Program-made: the position numbers and the translations under genes
Shown: positions 27,816-36,814 of the stretch, piece after piece
How positions within the stretch are numbered: position 1 is the stretch's first letter
Layout of the letters: each line of letters opens with the position of its first letter
Source: an uncultured bacterium
GTDB taxonomy: Bacteria > Bacillota_I > Bacilli_A > RFN20 > CAG-826
NCBI GenBank assembly: GCA_949284685.1
Contig: CASDWE010000002.1
Coordinates: forward strand, 271,064-335,063
DNA length: 64,000 bases
Direction of reading: 5' to 3'
Notes under the pieces: model-generated
Database searches by the model: none
Seen by the model: only the letters and a program-made list of their open reading frames with translations
What the model was told of the DNA's origin: nothing

Positions 27816-29964
27816 TTTTCTTTTTCAATAATAAAATTGAACACAATATTAAAAATAAAGATAATCCAGTGTCTGCAATGACAGCAACCCACATTGGTAC
27901 AAGAGATAATAATGACAATATCATGATTGTAATTTTAACTACTAATGCAAATACAATATTAAATATCGCTTGTGTTCTAGTCGCTTTTGCTATACTAATA
28001 GCTTCGGCAATTTTTAAAGGATCATCATTCATTAAAACTACATCGGCGTTAGTTACACTTGCATCGCTCCCTAAACCACCCATTGCAATACCAACATCGC
28101 TTAATATAATGCTAGGAGCATCGTTTATCCCATCACCAACATACGCAACTGCATAGTGTGATGAGGATTGTTTAAGTTCTTCTTTTAAATGATTAATTTT
28201 ATCTTCTGGTAGCAGATTAGAATAATAGTTATTGATTCCTAATTTTTTAGATATCGCATCAGCACTTTTGTTGTTACCGCCAGTGAGCATTAATGTTTTA
28301 ATTTTACGTATATTTAAATAATTTATAAGTGCTTTTGAATTTTCTTTAATTGTGTCATCTACAATGATGTAACCAACACAAGTTTTATCGACCGCTAGAT
28401 ATAAAATATTACGATAATCTTCAATTTTTGCAAAGTTTATAGAATGTTTTGCAAGCAATTTATAATTTCCAAATAACAATTCGTGTCCTTTATAAAGACC
28501 GCTGACACCATAACCAGATAAGTCATGATAATTGTCTAATGTTTCATAATTATCTTTATAATTTAGTCCACTTACAATTGCTTTTGCGATAGGGTGAGTG
28601 GAATGTGATTCTAATACACTTACATATTCATCAAAAGTTTTTTCATTAATATCATATTTTTTTTCTTGAATAGAAAATTTACCAGTCGTTAAAGTCCCGG
28701 TTTTATCAGTCACCAATTCTTTAACGTCATTTAGTCGATCTAAATAATTACTTCCTTTAATCATAATGCCTCGCTTGCTGGCAAGTGCTACGCCAATAAA
28801 ATATGCAAGCGGTACCGAAATAACAATTGCACAGGGACATGATATAACCAAAAATGTTAATCCAATGTAAATATAATGATACCAGGTATTATCCCACGAC
28901 CAATTTCCATTAACTAACGAAACAATCAAAGGTACAAAGACACCGATAATTAACGCTAATGCAAAAACAATTGGTGTATAAATTTTCGCGAATTTTGATA
29001 TGAAATTTTCGGCTCTTGACTTATGTTCTCCGCTATCAATTACCATTTTTAAAATTTGAGCGGTTGTAGAATCTTTAAACTCTTTTTTAACACTAATATT
29101 TATAGTTCCATCAACAATTGTGGTTCCAGACATAACATTATTATTTTTTGTGACCGGAACAGGTTCAAATTCTCCAGTAACAGATGATGTATCAATTAAT
29201 GCATTTCCACTTACGACCTTTCCATCTACAGGTAATACTTCTCCTACTTTTAAAACAATTTCATCATTTATGTTTAAAGTTTCAACACCAACTACTTCAA
29301 TTTTTCCATTATTTATTTTTGAAACAACTTTTGGTCTCATATCAATAGTGTTAACAATTATGTTTCTAGATTTATTAACAGAAATATGTTCAAAAACTTC
29401 CCCTACTTGAGCCAAAATCATGACAAGAACAGCTTCTGGAAATTCTTGAATGGCAAAGGCGCCTATACTTGCTATTGTCATTAAAGTTATTTCGTTAATC
29501 ATAGTTTTTGGATGAGTGAATGATTTAATAAATTTAAATAAATAATCATAAGAAACAATCAAATATGAAATGATATAAAAACTAAGCATGCACCACCAAA
29601 ACACATCAAATGTTTCTCTAGAAAGCAAATTAAAAACGGCAAAACCAATAATTAACAGCAAAGCAGAAATAAGTATTCGAATAATTAATGTTATTACTTC
29701 TTTATCAAACACTTTAACATGATAATCCGTATTATCTTTTTTGTAAGTTAAATTAACAGGGTCATCTGTTCCTTTTTTTATTATTTTTAGCAATTCATCA
29801 ATTGATAATTCTTTATTTGGATAATTAACTTTTAGTGTTTTGGTTAAAAAGTTTAAATTAACTGAATCAATTCCTTCTTTTTGACATTTGTTTAAATAAC
29901 TTTCTAACGATTTGGCACAATTAGCGCAATCTAGACCATCAATTTTATAACTAATCGTTTTCAT
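27802..29964 (-). CDS. cadA: Heavy-metal P1B-type ATPase (Cd/Zn/Pb exporter)
   Basis: A 720-residue membrane pump that exports divalent soft metals using ATP. An N-terminal HMA domain has GLDCANC (Cys13, Cys16). The transmembrane metal site is Cys376-Pro-Cys378 in SCPCA, the phosphorylated Asp is 420 in DKTGTLT, and GDGINDAP lies near the C-terminus, before the last membrane helices. The ATG at 29964 has GAGGAAAG upstream; the one 15 nt earlier overlaps that site. It overlaps the end of the ArsR gene by 14 nt and is clearly in its operon. Cd/Zn/Pb rather than Cu is favoured by the CPC context and the SmtB-type regulator. Confidence 0.93.
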   Translation of the reverse strand: MKTISYKIDGLDCANCAKSLESYLNKCQKEGIDSVNLNFLTKTLKVNYPNKELSIDELLKIIKKGTDDPVNLTYKKDNTDYHVKVFDKEVITLIIRILISALLLIIGFAVFNLLSRETFDVFWWCMLSFYIISYLIVSYDYLFKFIKSFTHPKTMINEITLMTIASIGAFAIQEFPEAVLVMILAQVGEVFEHISVNKSRNIIVNTIDMRPKVVSKINNGKIEVVGVETLNINDEIVLKVGEVLPVDGKVVSGNALIDTSSVTGEFEPVPVTKNNNVMSGTTIVDGTINISVKKEFKDSTTAQILKMVIDSGEHKSRAENFISKFAKIYTPIVFALALIIGVFVPLIVSLVNGNWSWDNTWYHYIYIGLTFLVISCPCAIVISVPLAYFIGVALASKRGIMIKGSNYLDRLNDVKELVTDKTGTLTTGKFSIQEKKYDINEKTFDEYVSVLESHSTHPIAKAIVSGLNYKDNYETLDNYHDLSGYGVSGLYKGHELLFGNYKLLAKHSINFAKIEDYRNILYLAVDKTCVGYIIVDDTIKENSKALINYLNIRKIKTLMLTGGNNKSADAISKKLGINNYYSNLLPEDKINHLKEELKQSSSHYAVAYVGDGINDAPSIILSDVGIAMGGLGSDASVTNADVVLMNDDPLKIAEAISIAKATRTQAIFNIVFALVVKITIMILSLLSLVPMWVAVIADTGLSLFLILCSILLLKKKIKVK

Positions 29965-30271
29965 TTTTTCTTTCCTCATTTACGTGATCGTAAGCAACTT
30001 TAATTAATTCATGGATATGATTATCATCTAAGGAATAAAAAATTTTATTCCCTATCCTTTTAAAAGTAACAAGTTTATTTTTCTTTAACACTTGAAGTTG
30101 ATGAGATACTAGCGATTGAGATGCATTAATTTCATTTTGCAAATCCCCTACACACATATTTTTATTTGCTAAAAGGGAGAGCAAAATTTTTAATCTTGTC
30201 TCATCTGCGGCAATAAACAACAATTGTGACATATTTGTTATAATTTCATCAGTCAAGCGTAATTTTTTCAT
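29951..30271 (-). CDS. ArsR/SmtB metal-sensing repressor
   Basis: A 106-residue winged-helix repressor. The alpha-5 zinc site is complete: Asp83, His85, His96 and Glu99, with the same spacing as SmtB (D-x-H, 11, 3). A Cys in MCVGDL (Cys40) recalls the CadC-type alpha-3 site but stands alone, so zinc via alpha-5 is most likely the inducer. The ATG at 30271 is preferred because GGAGGT lies ahead of it, inside the reading frame of a longer version from 30289. It should repress itself and cadA until metal binds, and perhaps tldD. Confidence 0.92.
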   Translation of the reverse strand: MKKLRLTDEIITNMSQLLFIAADETRLKILLSLLANKNMCVGDLQNEINASQSLVSHQLQVLKKNKLVTFKRIGNKIFYSLDDNHIHELIKVAYDHVNEERKNEND

Positions 30272-30306
30272 AAATATATGAACCTCCATTCATATTCTTC
30301 ACATAA

Positions 30307-30335
30307 ATTATATGAATAGTTGTTCATATTGTCAA
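30307..30335 (-). promoter_or_regulatory. Promoter and operator of the arsR-cadA operon
   Basis: On the minus strand TTGACA (30335-30330), a 17-nt spacer and TATAAT (30312-30307) form a near-ideal promoter. ATATGAA-N6-TTCATAT (30310-30329) is a perfect inverted repeat inside the spacer, matching the TGAA-N6-TTCA type bound by SmtB/CzrA proteins. Confidence 0.85.
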
Positions 30336-30359
30336 ATATTTTTATAATTGTTTTTTTAA

Positions 30360-30389
30360 CTTGAACTAATGTTCAAGTAAACGTATAAT
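30360..30389 (+). promoter_or_regulatory. tldD promoter with matching ArsR-type operator
   Basis: TTGAAC (30361-30366), 17 nt, TATAAT (30384-30389). The perfect palindrome CTTGAAC-TAAT-GTTCAAG (30360-30377) covers the -35 box and contains TGAA-N6-TTCA, the same core as the arsR operator 49 bp away. Confidence 0.7.
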
Positions 30390-30424
30390 ATTCACTGCAA
30401 AAAATATTTAGAAAGGGAAAAATT

Positions 30425-31822
30425 ATGTTAAATAAGAAATTGGCTATTGAAATATTAAACTTAGCGTTATCAACTGGTGCTGATTTTGCAGAAATTTTTT
30501 ATGAAAATAGTTCCAATTATTCTTTAATGATAGAAAATGATGTAGTTGAACAATCTCACGATTCATTAAATGAAGGGGTTGGAATTAGATTATTAAAAAA
30601 ATTGCAATGCGTATATGGATATACTTGTGATTTATCAAAAAAAGGACTTTTAAAATTAGCAAAAGATTTATCAAGTTCTTTTAAAGATAATCAAACTGTA
30701 TTTGTTAAAGATTTAAAAGTCAAAAAATATAAAACTATTAACCCAATTAAAATTGACTATGATAGTGTTTCTCGTGAAGAAAAAATTGCTCTAATACGTT
30801 TGGGATTAGACGCAACAAAAGATTATGATCCAAGAATAATTCGTCGACAAGGCAGTTTTGCTAACAACCATAGAAATGTTGTAATTTATAATTCAAAAGG
30901 CGAAATAATAAAAACATCCACACAATATGGTAGGTTACTATTTATGATTTTGGCTAGCGATGGAAAATCATTAGAGTATGGATTTGAAGGTCCTGGTTGT
31001 CAAGATGATATAAATTATTTCAAAGAAAAAATTGATGTTAAAAAAATAGCATTGAATGCAGCAAGAGTGGCTATTCAAAATCTAGAAGCTAAAGAATGCC
31101 CATCTGGTGTTATGCCGGTTGTTTTAGGAAATGGTTGGGGTGGTGTATTGTTCCATGAATCATGTGGACACCCTCTTGAAGCTTCTTCTGTCAGTAAAGG
31201 TTTGTCTTGCTTTTCTAATAAATTAGGAACAAAAATTGCTTCTGATGTTGTAAGTGCTGTTGATGACTCAACAATTCCTAACGCTTGGGGTTCAATAGAT
31301 TATGATGACGAAGGAATTAAAGGCGAAAAACGCCAGTTAATAAAAAATGGCATTTTAACCGAATATATGATTGATGAATTCAACGGAAGAAGAATGAATA
31401 GCAAAGCAAATGGTGCGTGTCGCCGTCAATCATTTAGATACACTCCTACATCTCGTATGTCTAATACCTACATTGAAAATGGAAAATCAACACCTGAAGA
31501 AATAATACAAGCAACAAAATTAGGTTTGTACGCTGTTGGTTTTACTGGTGGAAGTGTTAATCCAATTACTGGTGAATTTAATTTTTCTTGTTCGGAAGCT
31601 TATGTCATAAGAGATGGCAAAATTTGTGAACCGGTTAAAGGGGCAACATTAATTGGAAAAGGAAACGAAATATTGCAAAAAATAGATATGGTCGGTAACG
31701 ATTTGGCATTAGGACAAGGAATGTGTGGAGCATCAAGCGGAAGCATTCGAGTCAATGTAGGTCAACCAACCTTAAGAATATCTTCAATTACCGTTGGTGG
31801 AAGAGGAGGCGAATTAAAATAA
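30425..31822 (+). CDS. tldD: TldD-family metalloprotease subunit
   Basis: A 465-residue cytosolic protein. The TldD metal/catalytic motif HExxxH is intact (His244, Glu245, His249 in FHESCGHPLEA). TldD pairs with TldE to form a barrel that degrades unfolded peptides and, in known cases, matures small peptides such as microcin B17. GAAAGGG precedes the ATG. The next gene starts 1 nt after the stop, so the two are made together. Its promoter faces the arsR-cadA promoter. Confidence 0.95.
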   Translation: MLNKKLAIEILNLALSTGADFAEIFYENSSNYSLMIENDVVEQSHDSLNEGVGIRLLKKLQCVYGYTCDLSKKGLLKLAKDLSSSFKDNQTVFVKDLKVKKYKTINPIKIDYDSVSREEKIALIRLGLDATKDYDPRIIRRQGSFANNHRNVVIYNSKGEIIKTSTQYGRLLFMILASDGKSLEYGFEGPGCQDDINYFKEKIDVKKIALNAARVAIQNLEAKECPSGVMPVVLGNGWGGVLFHESCGHPLEASSVSKGLSCFSNKLGTKIASDVVSAVDDSTIPNAWGSIDYDDEGIKGEKRQLIKNGILTEYMIDEFNGRRMNSKANGACRRQSFRYTPTSRMSNTYIENGKSTPEEIIQATKLGLYAVGFTGGSVNPITGEFNFSCSEAYVIRDGKICEPVKGATLIGKGNEILQKIDMVGNDLALGQGMCGASSGSIRVNVGQPTLRISSITVGGRGGELK

Positions 31823-31823
31823 T

Positions 31824-33149
31824 ATGAATATTTATCAAAAATTTATTAAACTAGCGTTAGAAGCTGGTCTTAGTGAAGTTGAAATTTCAGTAAATAAATC
31901 TTCAAGTTTTAATGTTGATATCTATCACCACGAAATAGAAAATTATGGTGTGAGCACCGATATAACAACAACAATTAGAGGTGTTTATAACGATAAATTT
32001 GGAACCGCAACATGCACAGCATTAAATAAAGATAACACATTAAAATTAATAAGAGATTTAATCGCCAATGCTAAATCAATTGAAAAAGTCGAAGTAGCGT
32101 CATTATTTGAGGGCAGCAAAAAGTATCATAAAATCTCCACCTATAACAAAACATATGAATCAGTCTCTTCACAGAAAAAAATTGATGATATGTTTTTGTT
32201 AGAAAAAACTATTGAATCTCAAAGTCAATTAATTAAAGATGTGGTTGGTGTTTCGTTTTCTGATACCACTAATGAATATCTTATAATTAACTCACACGGA
32301 TTAAATTTAAAGCAAAAATCCAATTATTTTTACATTTCTGGTGGTGTAGTGGTTAAAAAAGATGAAGATGAACAAACCAATTTTGAAGTTATAATTGATA
32401 ACAACTACAACAATTTTAATATAGAAAATTTTGCTAAAAAAATTGTCGATAATGCTATTAGAAAGTTAAATGCATCTCCTTGCGATAGCAAAAAAATGAA
32501 AACTATTTTGGGCAAAAATTGTGTCAGTACGTTGTTATCAACATATCTTGATTGGGCAAATGCAGAAAGCGTCCAAAAACATACTTCTTTATTTGAAGGC
32601 AAATTAAATACAAAGATAGCTAGTAGTAAATTAAACATAGCTGATATGCCACAAAAAAGAACAATATACGCTCGCTGGTTTGATGATGAAGGCGTTGCAA
32701 CATATAACAAAGACATTATTAAAAATGGTGTTTTAAAAACTTATTTATATAATCGAGAAACCGCTAAAAAAGATAATGTTGAATCTACTGGCAATGGTAT
32801 AAATTTAAATTCCAAAATTGCTGCTGGAAGTTTCTTTACTTATGTTAAACCAGGTAAAAAATCACTAAATGAATTATTTCAAATAATTAAAGATGGCATT
32901 TATATTACAAATCTAGAAGGTGCCCACGCTGGAATTAATTCTGTCAGCGGTGACTTTTCTTTACAAGCCGAAGGCTTTTTAATTGAAAATGGGAAACTTT
33001 CAAGACCTGTTTCTTTAATTACATTAAGCGGTAACATTTTAAAATTATTTGCGGATGTTAAAATGTTAGCTAACGATTCGGAAATATTGCCTGGAGGAAT
33101 ATCAACGCCATCAATATATATTAAGTCTTTGTCAATAAGTGGGAGGTAG
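31824..33149 (+). CDS. tldE: TldE/PmbA-family protease partner
   Basis: A 441-residue homologue of TldD that lacks HExxxH, as expected for the non-catalytic partner TldE/PmbA. The fold landmarks match: the N-terminal AxxxGLSEVEIS segment, the central KTILGKNCVSTLLSTY stretch and a C-terminal GDFSLQAEGFLIENGKLSRPV. It starts 1 nt after tldD, and its last codons contain the GGGAGG site of the mscL homologue. No candidate peptide precursor was seen next to it. Confidence 0.92.
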   Translation: MNIYQKFIKLALEAGLSEVEISVNKSSSFNVDIYHHEIENYGVSTDITTTIRGVYNDKFGTATCTALNKDNTLKLIRDLIANAKSIEKVEVASLFEGSKKYHKISTYNKTYESVSSQKKIDDMFLLEKTIESQSQLIKDVVGVSFSDTTNEYLIINSHGLNLKQKSNYFYISGGVVVKKDEDEQTNFEVIIDNNYNNFNIENFAKKIVDNAIRKLNASPCDSKKMKTILGKNCVSTLLSTYLDWANAESVQKHTSLFEGKLNTKIASSKLNIADMPQKRTIYARWFDDEGVATYNKDIIKNGVLKTYLYNRETAKKDNVESTGNGINLNSKIAAGSFFTYVKPGKKSLNELFQIIKDGIYITNLEGAHAGINSVSGDFSLQAEGFLIENGKLSRPVSLITLSGNILKLFADVKMLANDSEILPGGISTPSIYIKSLSISGR

Positions 33150-33151
33150 AA

Positions 33152-33832
33152 ATGGCAAAAGAAAAGACAAAAAAAATGAAAAGATCTTTTAAAGAAGTTT
33201 GGATAGAGTTCAAACAATTCATCAATCGTGGCAATGCCTTAAATTTAGCTGTTGGTGTTGTCATAGGCGGTGCATTTACTGCAATCGTTACTGCTTTAAC
33301 AAATGTTTTAATGGCTATATGTACATGGGGCGTTCCTGGTGGTTTAAATGGTTTAATCACTGTTTTGCCTGCTGCAAACGATCTACAAAAAGGCATGGAT
33401 GGAATTGGTCAAACATTTGCAAGTAGCAATTTGCAAAGCGTTGCACAATCTTACGCAGAAAGTTTGTATGGTGCTGATGTTACTGATACACTCGTGCAAT
33501 CATTAAAAACAGAAATTTTATCAAAATACACTCTTTATGGATCAGTTTATGTGTCCAACAGTGCTGCTGTTATTAACTGGGGTGCAATTATTAATGCAGT
33601 TATTTCATTCTTAATTATTGCTGTTGTTTTATTCATTATTGTTAAAGTTGTTACATCAATCATGAACAAACAAAAAGAATATAAAGCAAAATTAAAAGAA
33701 GAATATTATCAAAAGCATCCAGAAGAAAGACCTGTGGTTGTTCCTGCTGAAGTTAAACCAACTGAATTAGAAGTATTATTACAAATTAAAGAATTGTTGG
33801 CTAAACAGCAAAAACCGACTGATACTAAATAA
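33152..33832 (+). CDS. mscL: Large-conductance mechanosensitive channel, long-loop form
   Basis: A 226-residue channel that opens under membrane tension to release osmolytes. The N-terminal amphipathic helix and TM1 (FKQFINRGNALNLAVGVVIGGAF, about 21-46) and TM2 (~142-172, ending in a basic stretch) are typical of MscL. The loop between them is about 95 residues instead of the usual ~30, with polar Asn/Ser/Gln sequence. The C-terminal helix follows. Total length greatly exceeds the usual 120-150. Third gene after tldD-tldE. Confidence 0.88.
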   Translation: MAKEKTKKMKRSFKEVWIEFKQFINRGNALNLAVGVVIGGAFTAIVTALTNVLMAICTWGVPGGLNGLITVLPAANDLQKGMDGIGQTFASSNLQSVAQSYAESLYGADVTDTLVQSLKTEILSKYTLYGSVYVSNSAAVINWGAIINAVISFLIIAVVLFIIVKVVTSIMNKQKEYKAKLKEEYYQKHPEERPVVVPAEVKPTELEVLLQIKELLAKQQKPTDTK

Positions 33833-33849
33833 CGAAAATTAGATGTTAA

Positions 33850-33876
33850 AAAACCATGGATTTCCATGGTTTTTAT
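33850..33876 (+). terminator. Rho-independent terminator after mscL
   Basis: AAAACCATGG/CCATGGTTTT stem of 10 bp with a 4-nt loop, followed by T-rich sequence. It can act in both directions, toward the leftward gene as well. Confidence 0.85.
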
Positions 33877-33887
33877 GTTAAACAACA

Positions 33888-35060
33888 TTATTTCTTTTCT
33901 TTGTTTTTTTGTTCTTCCAATTCTTTTAAACGATATTGTTCAAATTCCCAATCTGGATGAGCTTCTATAACTTTATCCAAAGCTTTATTGAATAATTTAA
34001 TTTCTATTGCTCTTCTTGCAGGAGCGGTTCTTTTAAAAGCTTTTTGGATATTAGAAATAGTAATAAGACATTCGGATTTAGATTTATCAAGCAAACCCGC
34101 TAAAAGGATATAGGCTCTAGAACACACCATAGTATCATCTTTTGAAATATCTCTTCTTAAATCGGCTGGAACTTCTTCATCTAATGTTTTTATTGCATCT
34201 TCTAAAGGCGTTGTCATGATATCTATATATACTTTTTGTGCAATCGCTCTAATATACACTTTTTCAGAAATATCTTTTTTGTGTTCAATAATTTGATTAA
34301 TTAAAACCAAAGCATCTTTAAAATTATCTTTTTCTAATAAAAGATAAACTTTGTTTAAATTTAAATCCGCGGTAAAGTTTGTGATTTCCTCAAAAGTTTT
34401 GATTTCAACATTTTTATTGCCTTGGCTTATCTCATATTCAACGCGTAACAATTCATTAAAAGCTACTTTGTTTTTTGGATTGCTAACTAATGTTAAACGA
34501 TACCCATCTGTTGTTGAATCTAATTTGAAAGGAAGAATATTGTAAAGAAAAATCATTCCGCCTATAAACACAACCACTAATAAGAAATAGGCAATATCAC
34601 ATAAAACAGGATCGGCGCTTAAATTAAACACCACAAACATCGTGACAAACGCAATTAATTCCACTACATAAAAAAGTGTTCCAAATAACAAATATGGACG
34701 CGGATTTGGTTCTTTTTTTGCATCTTTTTTTGGTATGATTTTGGTTTCCCCAGTTAACCCATCAAATCCTGCGAATTTAAATTTAAATTTTCCGTTTTCT
34801 TTATAAAAACAAAATCCTAAAACATCAAATTTAATTACTTCATATCTCCCGATTTTTGCACCTGCTAAATGCATTAATTCAAACATAATAGAATTAAATA
34901 ATACTCCGGTAATTATTGCTCCAATGATGAATATTGCATATTCTACACCGCCTAAACTTGTTGTGGTTTCTCTATTTTGCAGAATAACTAATCCAAAAAT
35001 AATAGCTAAAGCAATGATAAATACATAAACTATCAACGCAGTTATATCTTCTTTTTTCAT
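33888..35060 (-). CDS. Membrane protein resembling an inactive M50 peptidase
   Basis: A 390-residue protein with membrane helices at ~8-28, ~42-65, and two more at ~130-180. In the second helix the sequence FELMHLAGAKIGRYEV has the shape of the M50 (site-2 protease) zinc motif HELGH, but the first His is Phe60, with Glu61 and His64 kept. Catalysis is therefore unlikely. Residues ~190-390 are soluble and helical, perhaps TPR-like. AGGAGGT precedes the ATG at 35060. Last gene of the five-gene leftward cluster starting at 40185. Function unknown; relation to M50 is my inference. Confidence 0.6.
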   Translation of the reverse strand: MKKEDITALIVYVFIIALAIIFGLVILQNRETTTSLGGVEYAIFIIGAIITGVLFNSIMFELMHLAGAKIGRYEVIKFDVLGFCFYKENGKFKFKFAGFDGLTGETKIIPKKDAKKEPNPRPYLLFGTLFYVVELIAFVTMFVVFNLSADPVLCDIAYFLLVVVFIGGMIFLYNILPFKLDSTTDGYRLTLVSNPKNKVAFNELLRVEYEISQGNKNVEIKTFEEITNFTADLNLNKVYLLLEKDNFKDALVLINQIIEHKKDISEKVYIRAIAQKVYIDIMTTPLEDAIKTLDEEVPADLRRDISKDDTMVCSRAYILLAGLLDKSKSECLITISNIQKAFKRTAPARRAIEIKLFNKALDKVIEAHPDWEFEQYRLKELEEQKNKEKK

Positions 35061-35070
35061 AAATAACCTC

Positions 35071-36249
35071 CTAATCAATCGCTAATTGATAAATTGCTCT
35101 TGCGACAGCCAAATCCATATCTTTATTTCTGTGGCCAATCACACGTGTACCACTTTCCAATAATTTTTGTACTAATAGATTACTATCAACAACAAGATTT
35201 AAGTCTTTAAAACTAGTTGGCATATTCAATGATTTAAAAAACTTTTCAAATTCATTTACACACATTTTAGCATTTTCATATTTGCTTTTAAAAGAAAGAT
35301 GAAAAAGATTTCGTCCAAGGTAATCAAATTTATCTATTTCGTAAACATAATAATACTTTGCCCAAGCAATAAATAAAATAGAAAGTCCTTCTCCATGACT
35401 AACATCAGGATAAAGTGCGCTTATAACGTGCTCTAGTTTATGAACAGGCATTACATATTCCTTATTAATTGAAGTGATTCCGTTATGTGAAAAACTAGAC
35501 GCTAACATCAAATTACTTCTTACATCATAGTTAAGCAAATTTTCTTTTATATCGATAGAATTATTAATCACATTTTTCAAAAGACCGACAGCAAAATCAT
35601 CCGCAAGTGGATTTTCATTGCTATCGTAAGAAAAATATCTTTCTAAGGTATGCATTAAAGTATCAACTATACCAATACATGTTTGCTTGTAACTTACAGT
35701 AAAAGTCAAACAAGGATTACAAATGGCAAAAAGAGGTCTATTTAATTGACTTGTATATCCTAACTTTATTCCAAGTTTATCATCTTGTATAACGCACGAA
35801 TTTGACATTTCTGATCCGGAACCACTTACAGTCAAAATAACACCAAATTCAATACGCCTGGTAGGTGAAAATATGTGACGAGAAATATCAAAAGGATCAC
35901 CATCATAGTAAAACGATGTAGCTATTAATTTTCCTGTATCAATAACCGAACCACCACCGACGCATAAAATAAAATCGATGTTTTCTTTTTTTGCTAATTC
36001 TAATCCACTTCTAACTAAATCAATTGTGGGGTTAGCACGCACTCCACTCAAAAAACAATAATCAATATTATATTCTTTTAAACAATCGGTGATAGTTTGA
36101 ATTAATCCGCTTTTAACGGCACTGTTTTTTCCATATACAATTAAAACATTATGAAAATTGTATTCATTTAAAATTTTGCCTATTTTTAAATGCTCATCTT
36201 TCCCAAAAAATAATTTTGTTGTTAGATTTAATGTATAACTATTTTCCAT
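35071..36249 (-). CDS. Iron-containing alcohol dehydrogenase family protein
   Basis: A 392-residue NAD(P)-dependent oxidoreductase. The cofactor Gly-rich loop CVGGGSVIDTGK and the metal ligands (Asp in GIVDTLMHTLERY, His in PVHKLEH and DVSHGEGLS) are present. It resembles the BdhA/YqhD branch that reduces aldehydes to alcohols. The start is uncertain between 36249 and 36264. The nearer ATG is favoured, with a weak GCGAG site. The gene overlaps the end of the TetR gene, and the regulator may control it. Confidence 0.85.
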   Translation of the reverse strand: MENSYTLNLTTKLFFGKDEHLKIGKILNEYNFHNVLIVYGKNSAVKSGLIQTITDCLKEYNIDYCFLSGVRANPTIDLVRSGLELAKKENIDFILCVGGGSVIDTGKLIATSFYYDGDPFDISRHIFSPTRRIEFGVILTVSGSGSEMSNSCVIQDDKLGIKLGYTSQLNRPLFAICNPCLTFTVSYKQTCIGIVDTLMHTLERYFSYDSNENPLADDFAVGLLKNVINNSIDIKENLLNYDVRSNLMLASSFSHNGITSINKEYVMPVHKLEHVISALYPDVSHGEGLSILFIAWAKYYYVYEIDKFDYLGRNLFHLSFKSKYENAKMCVNEFEKFFKSLNMPTSFKDLNLVVDSNLLVQKLLESGTRVIGHRNKDMDLAVARAIYQLAID

Positions 36250-36805
36250 TGTTTTTTCTCGCATTTATTATATTTTTAATTGAGTTTTGCAAAGAATTAT
36301 CATTAATTAGCAAGAAATTATTTTTTAATCCTTCTAGTGTTTTTCTTTTGCTATTTTGAAAATAGAATGCAATCGTGTAGCTAAAACCCGCGGCATATAA
36401 TCTTGCAATTGTTTTTCTTTCGCTCAAAGTAATTTGTTTACTATCATTATATAAATTTACAATTCTAAAAATTGTTTGATAACAATTGTTAAACAAAAAC
36501 TCTGATAATAAATCTTTACACGCACTTTGAATTACTCCGTCTAAAAAACGAGAATTTTCTTTATAATAACTAAATATAATTTCCAAAAGTTGATTCAAAT
36601 CTTTTGCCTCTTTGATATGAGGAATTTCTTCATTTAAAAATACAAGAGTAAGCAAATCATAAATATCGTGAAAATGATAATAAAAAGTTTGGCGATTTAT
36701 TTTGCATTTTTTTGTTAAAAGAGTAACAGATATATCATCTAATGATTTATCTTGGGACATTAACTCTTTTAAAGCGTTTGCTAAGCGATATTCTGTTTTT
36801 ATCAT
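36239..36805 (-). CDS. TetR-family regulator, DhaS-like
   Basis: A 188-residue protein with an N-terminal helix-turn-helix (ISVTLLTKKCKINRQTFYYHFHDIYDLL, residues ~24-52) and a helical C-terminal domain of the type seen in DhaS-like regulators. AGGAAAG precedes the ATG. It starts 9 nt after psuG ends and overlaps the dehydrogenase, so it is cotranscribed with both. It may sense a substrate of the dehydrogenase. Ligand not identifiable. Confidence 0.82.
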   Translation of the reverse strand: MIKTEYRLANALKELMSQDKSLDDISVTLLTKKCKINRQTFYYHFHDIYDLLTLVFLNEEIPHIKEAKDLNQLLEIIFSYYKENSRFLDGVIQSACKDLLSEFLFNNCYQTIFRIVNLYNDSKQITLSERKTIARLYAAGFSYTIAFYFQNSKRKTLEGLKNNFLLINDNSLQNSIKNIINARKNNGK

Positions 36806-36814
36806 TTTACTTTC

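Noticed and set aside
28838-29979. Copper rather than Cd/Zn specificity of the P1B ATPase
   Set aside because: CPC alone is shared by both types, but the partner repressor carries a complete SmtB-type zinc site and no Cu regulator or chaperone is nearby.
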